Source: Acidobacteriota bacterium
Lineage (GTDB): Bacteria > Acidobacteriota > Terriglobia > Terriglobales > Acidobacteriaceae
Direction: 5' to 3'
DNA length: 7,158 bases
Assembly (NCBI GenBank): GCA_021851625.1
Contig: JAJZCX010000074.1
Span: 1 to 7,158 of the forward strand
The notes beneath the pieces were generated by a model. The model was not told the DNA's origin, did not search any database, and was given only the letters and a program-made list of their open reading frames with translations. The translations under genes were made by a program, and so were the position numbers. Below, piece by piece: positions 5,843-7,158 of the stretch (the stretch's first letter is position 1; the number at the start of each line of letters is the position of its first letter).

Positions 5843-6166
5843 AACCGCAGATTCCTTCCCTCGGCTACGCTCGGGACAGGCTCACTCTCACACGCTCCGC
5901 TCGGAAGGACAAGGTGTTTGTGGTGCGATGATTTCTTTCGGAAGGACAGAGTGTTTGCAGGGTGGGAATTTCTACTCTGCGACGAGTCATTCTGAGCGCA
6001 GCGAAGAATCCAGAGTGCGAAGGCTGAATCGATGCAGCCAGTATCCTCTGGATTCTTCACTGCGTCCGCATGCGCGGACTCCATTCAGAATGACACTGTG
6101 TGTTTGAGGGTTTGTCATCCCGACCGAAGTCCGCCGCAGGCGGACGCAGTGGAGGGATCTGCGGTT
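5843..6166 (+). repeat. Composite palindromic repeat, copy D (complete)
   Basis: Outer forward arm 5843-5912 (long variant, ending CGGAAGGACAA); conserved GATTTCTTTCGGAAGGACA at 5930-5948; inner reverse arm 5984-6015; loop with GGCTG/CAGCC hairpin; inner forward arm 6046-6094 with GTCCGC-ATGC-GCGGAC; outer reverse arm 6112-6166 with GTCCGCC-GCA-GGCGGAC. The outer ends AACCGCAGATTCC and GGGATCTGCGGTT pair at 12 of 13 positions. It occupies most of the convergent gap between hemL and the deacetylase gene; the 55 bp left of it (5788-5842) show nothing recognisable. Confidence 0.92.
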
Positions 6167-6176
6167 CGCTTTTTTT
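6112..6176 (+). terminator. Possible terminator formed by the right arm of repeat copy D plus T7
   Basis: The outer reverse arm of copy D, which contains the GTCCGCC-GCA-GGCGGAC hairpin and can pair with the left outer arm, is followed after 3 nt by seven T (6170-6176). No other stem with a T tract lies between hemL and the convergent deacetylase gene. The distance from the inner hairpin to the T run is long (about 30 nt), so a classical terminator would need the outer arms to pair first. Weak call. Confidence 0.3.
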
Positions 6177-6214
6177 ACTCCGGTCTACCCCGATCCATTG
6201 CCCGATCTGCGCAG

Positions 6215-6967
6215 TTAAGCCCAAGCCTCGGGTGTGACGAATTCACAGTGTTGGTGGCGCGCGGCAAAGTGCTGCCGCCAGCGTGCAATGAGTGCAGCGG
6301 TTGCTGCGACGGAGTGGCTGCGATCTGCTCCCAAGCCGGTGTGGCCGCCGTCATGCATCAGAGCGTTGGTGGCCAAGCCGCGCAGCTGATTGCGCGCAAA
6401 CCCACGCCAGAGGTTCTGCTCCACCGCTTGCGGCGTGGTGGGCTTCCAATCGTAGCCCATCGCATTCCACAAAACGGGGGTGAGTCCGAGCGCGCGTGCC
6501 TGGCGCAGCGCGTACGGGCGGCGCGAACCATACGGCGGACGAAACCAGCGCACCGGCTGGCCCAAAATATCTTCCAGCGCGGCGTTGCCTGCCTGTAGCT
6601 CTTGGCGAATGCGGGCATTCGAGCAGAGCAGCAGGGCCGGATGCGTGTCGGTGTGGCTGCCGATCAGATGCCCTGCGGCGGCGATGGTGCGCACCAGCGC
6701 GGGGCGTTGTCGGGCAAAGCGGCCAATCAAAAAAAATGTGGCACGAACCTTGTGCTGTGCCAGCACATCCAACAACTGCGGCGTGGCCGCATCGTTCGGG
6801 CCATCGTCATAGGTGAGCGCGATCTGGAGCGGGTTGGGCGCGGCCACCATGCAGCGGCCAAAGATCTGTGAACTGGGCGCCATGCCGAAGTAGGAGATGG
6901 CTCCAGCAACGGCCAGAGCGCTGGTCGCCGTGGCGGCAAGGATTTCGACATCACGCGGTGGGAACAT
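6215..6967 (-). CDS. Membrane-anchored NodB-type polysaccharide deacetylase
   Basis: A 250-residue carbohydrate esterase family 4 protein, expected to remove acetyl groups from N-acetylglucosamine units of peptidoglycan or another polysaccharide with a bound metal ion. All five NodB motifs are visible: LTYDDGP (51-57; Asp54 catalytic base, Asp55 metal ligand); SHTDTH (104-109; His105 and His109 metal ligands); RPPYGSRR (143-150); NAMGYDW (168-174); LMHDGG (203-208; His205 catalytic acid). Residues 8-30 are hydrophobic with no clear cleavage site, suggesting an N-terminal membrane anchor with the domain outside the cytoplasm. Start ATG has GAAGG 3 nt upstream. A T8 run encodes Phe78-Phe79-Leu80. 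Monocistronic as seen; converges on hemL. The exact substrate cannot be told; an exopolysaccharide or lipid-linked sugar is possible. Confidence 0.93.
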   Translation of the reverse strand: MFPPRDVEILAATATSALAVAGAISYFGMAPSSQIFGRCMVAAPNPLQIALTYDDGPNDAATPQLLDVLAQHKVRATFFLIGRFARQRPALVRTIAAAGHLIGSHTDTHPALLLCSNARIRQELQAGNAALEDILGQPVRWFRPPYGSRRPYALRQARALGLTPVLWNAMGYDWKPTTPQAVEQNLWRGFARNQLRGLATNALMHDGGHTGLGADRSHSVAATAALIARWRQHFAARHQHCEFVTPEAWA

Positions 6968-7064
6968 GCGCCTTCAGTCTATCGTTTCGGGGGCACCACG
7001 GCGATGGGGGCGGCAGTCGAGGCAGGGGGAGTGGGGAGAATCAAAAGAGTACAAAACTTCGCTA

Positions 7065-7093
7065 TTGATTCGCCTCTGAGGAATTGCTATATT
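7065..7093 (+). promoter_or_regulatory. Sigma-70-type promoter with extended -10
   Basis: TTGATT (7065-7070) and TATATT (7088-7093) are separated by exactly 17 nt, and TGC directly before the -10 makes it an extended -10 element. Start of transcription is expected near 7100, giving a leader of about 48 nt to the ATG at 7148. It is the best-looking promoter in the window and points away from the deacetylase gene. The preceding stretch 6968-7064 shows no clear promoter for the deacetylase. Confidence 0.7.
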
Positions 7094-7147
7094 CGCTTTT
7101 AGTTCGCTGATGCGTTTTTGAGCAGAGAGTTCACGGTGGGGAAGAGT

Positions 7148-7158
7148 ATGGTGCTGAC
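7148..7158 (+). CDS. Start of a gene cut by the window end
   Basis: An ATG preceded by GGGGAAG (7138-7144) and lying about 48 nt downstream of a good promoter is probably the start of a rightward gene. Only three full codons (Met-Val-Leu) are visible, so the product cannot be named. The deacetylase gene and this one diverge. Confidence 0.4.

Noticed and set aside
6032..6598. 188-codon plus-strand open frame from repeat D into the deacetylase gene
   Set aside because: It begins inside the repeat and runs antisense to a gene with all five NodB motifs.
1..7158. tRNA, rRNA, integrase, transposase or attachment site
   Set aside because: No cloverleaf, rRNA segment or recombinase/transposase motif was found on either strand, so the repeats cannot be tied to a mobile element from this window alone.

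Overview
The window reads as a GC-rich chromosomal segment of a Gram-negative-type bacterium. The best guess is an Acidobacteriota (Terriglobia) genome. This rests on the VirB10-like Gly-rich secreted protein at the left end, the purMN pair, the C5-pathway hemL gene, and especially the large composite palindromic intergenic repeats, whose chance translations (SERSEES-like) I recall from acidobacterial and some other genomes. The taxon is inference; no rRNA or tRNA is present to fix it.

Layout. 20-874 (+): secreted protein with a TrbI/VirB10-like region and a C-terminal Gly-rich hydrophobic stretch. 884-1127: repeat copy A. 1178-1218: a strong stem-loop terminator closing the leftward purM-purN operon (2957-1231). 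3136-3852: a tandem block of repeats (copies B and C plus a third, truncated start, period 315 bp). 3862-4371 (-): DCC/DUF393 thiol-disulfide oxidoreductase-like gene. It diverges across 63 bp from hemL (4435-5787, +). 5843-6166: repeat copy D. 6215-6967 (-): membrane-anchored NodB-type polysaccharide deacetylase. 7065-7093: a near-consensus extended -10 promoter pointing right, toward a gene whose first codons (7148) are cut by the window end.

The genes are ordinary housekeeping and envelope functions: purine biosynthesis (PurM makes AIR, PurN formylates GAR), tetrapyrrole precursor synthesis (HemL makes 5-aminolevulinate), thiol redox and cell-wall/polysaccharide modification. They do not form one system.

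The unusual content is the repeat family. Each full copy is about 300-325 bp. It is built from alternating forward and reverse versions of one half-site (roughly GGATTC(N)TCGGAATGAC and its reverse complement), nested so that outer arms pair with outer arms and inner arms with inner arms. Several arms carry their own small hairpin with a conserved stem and variable loop. Sequence variants among the four copies are distributed as a mosaic, which suggests exchange between copies. No transposase or other gene that could move them is in the window.
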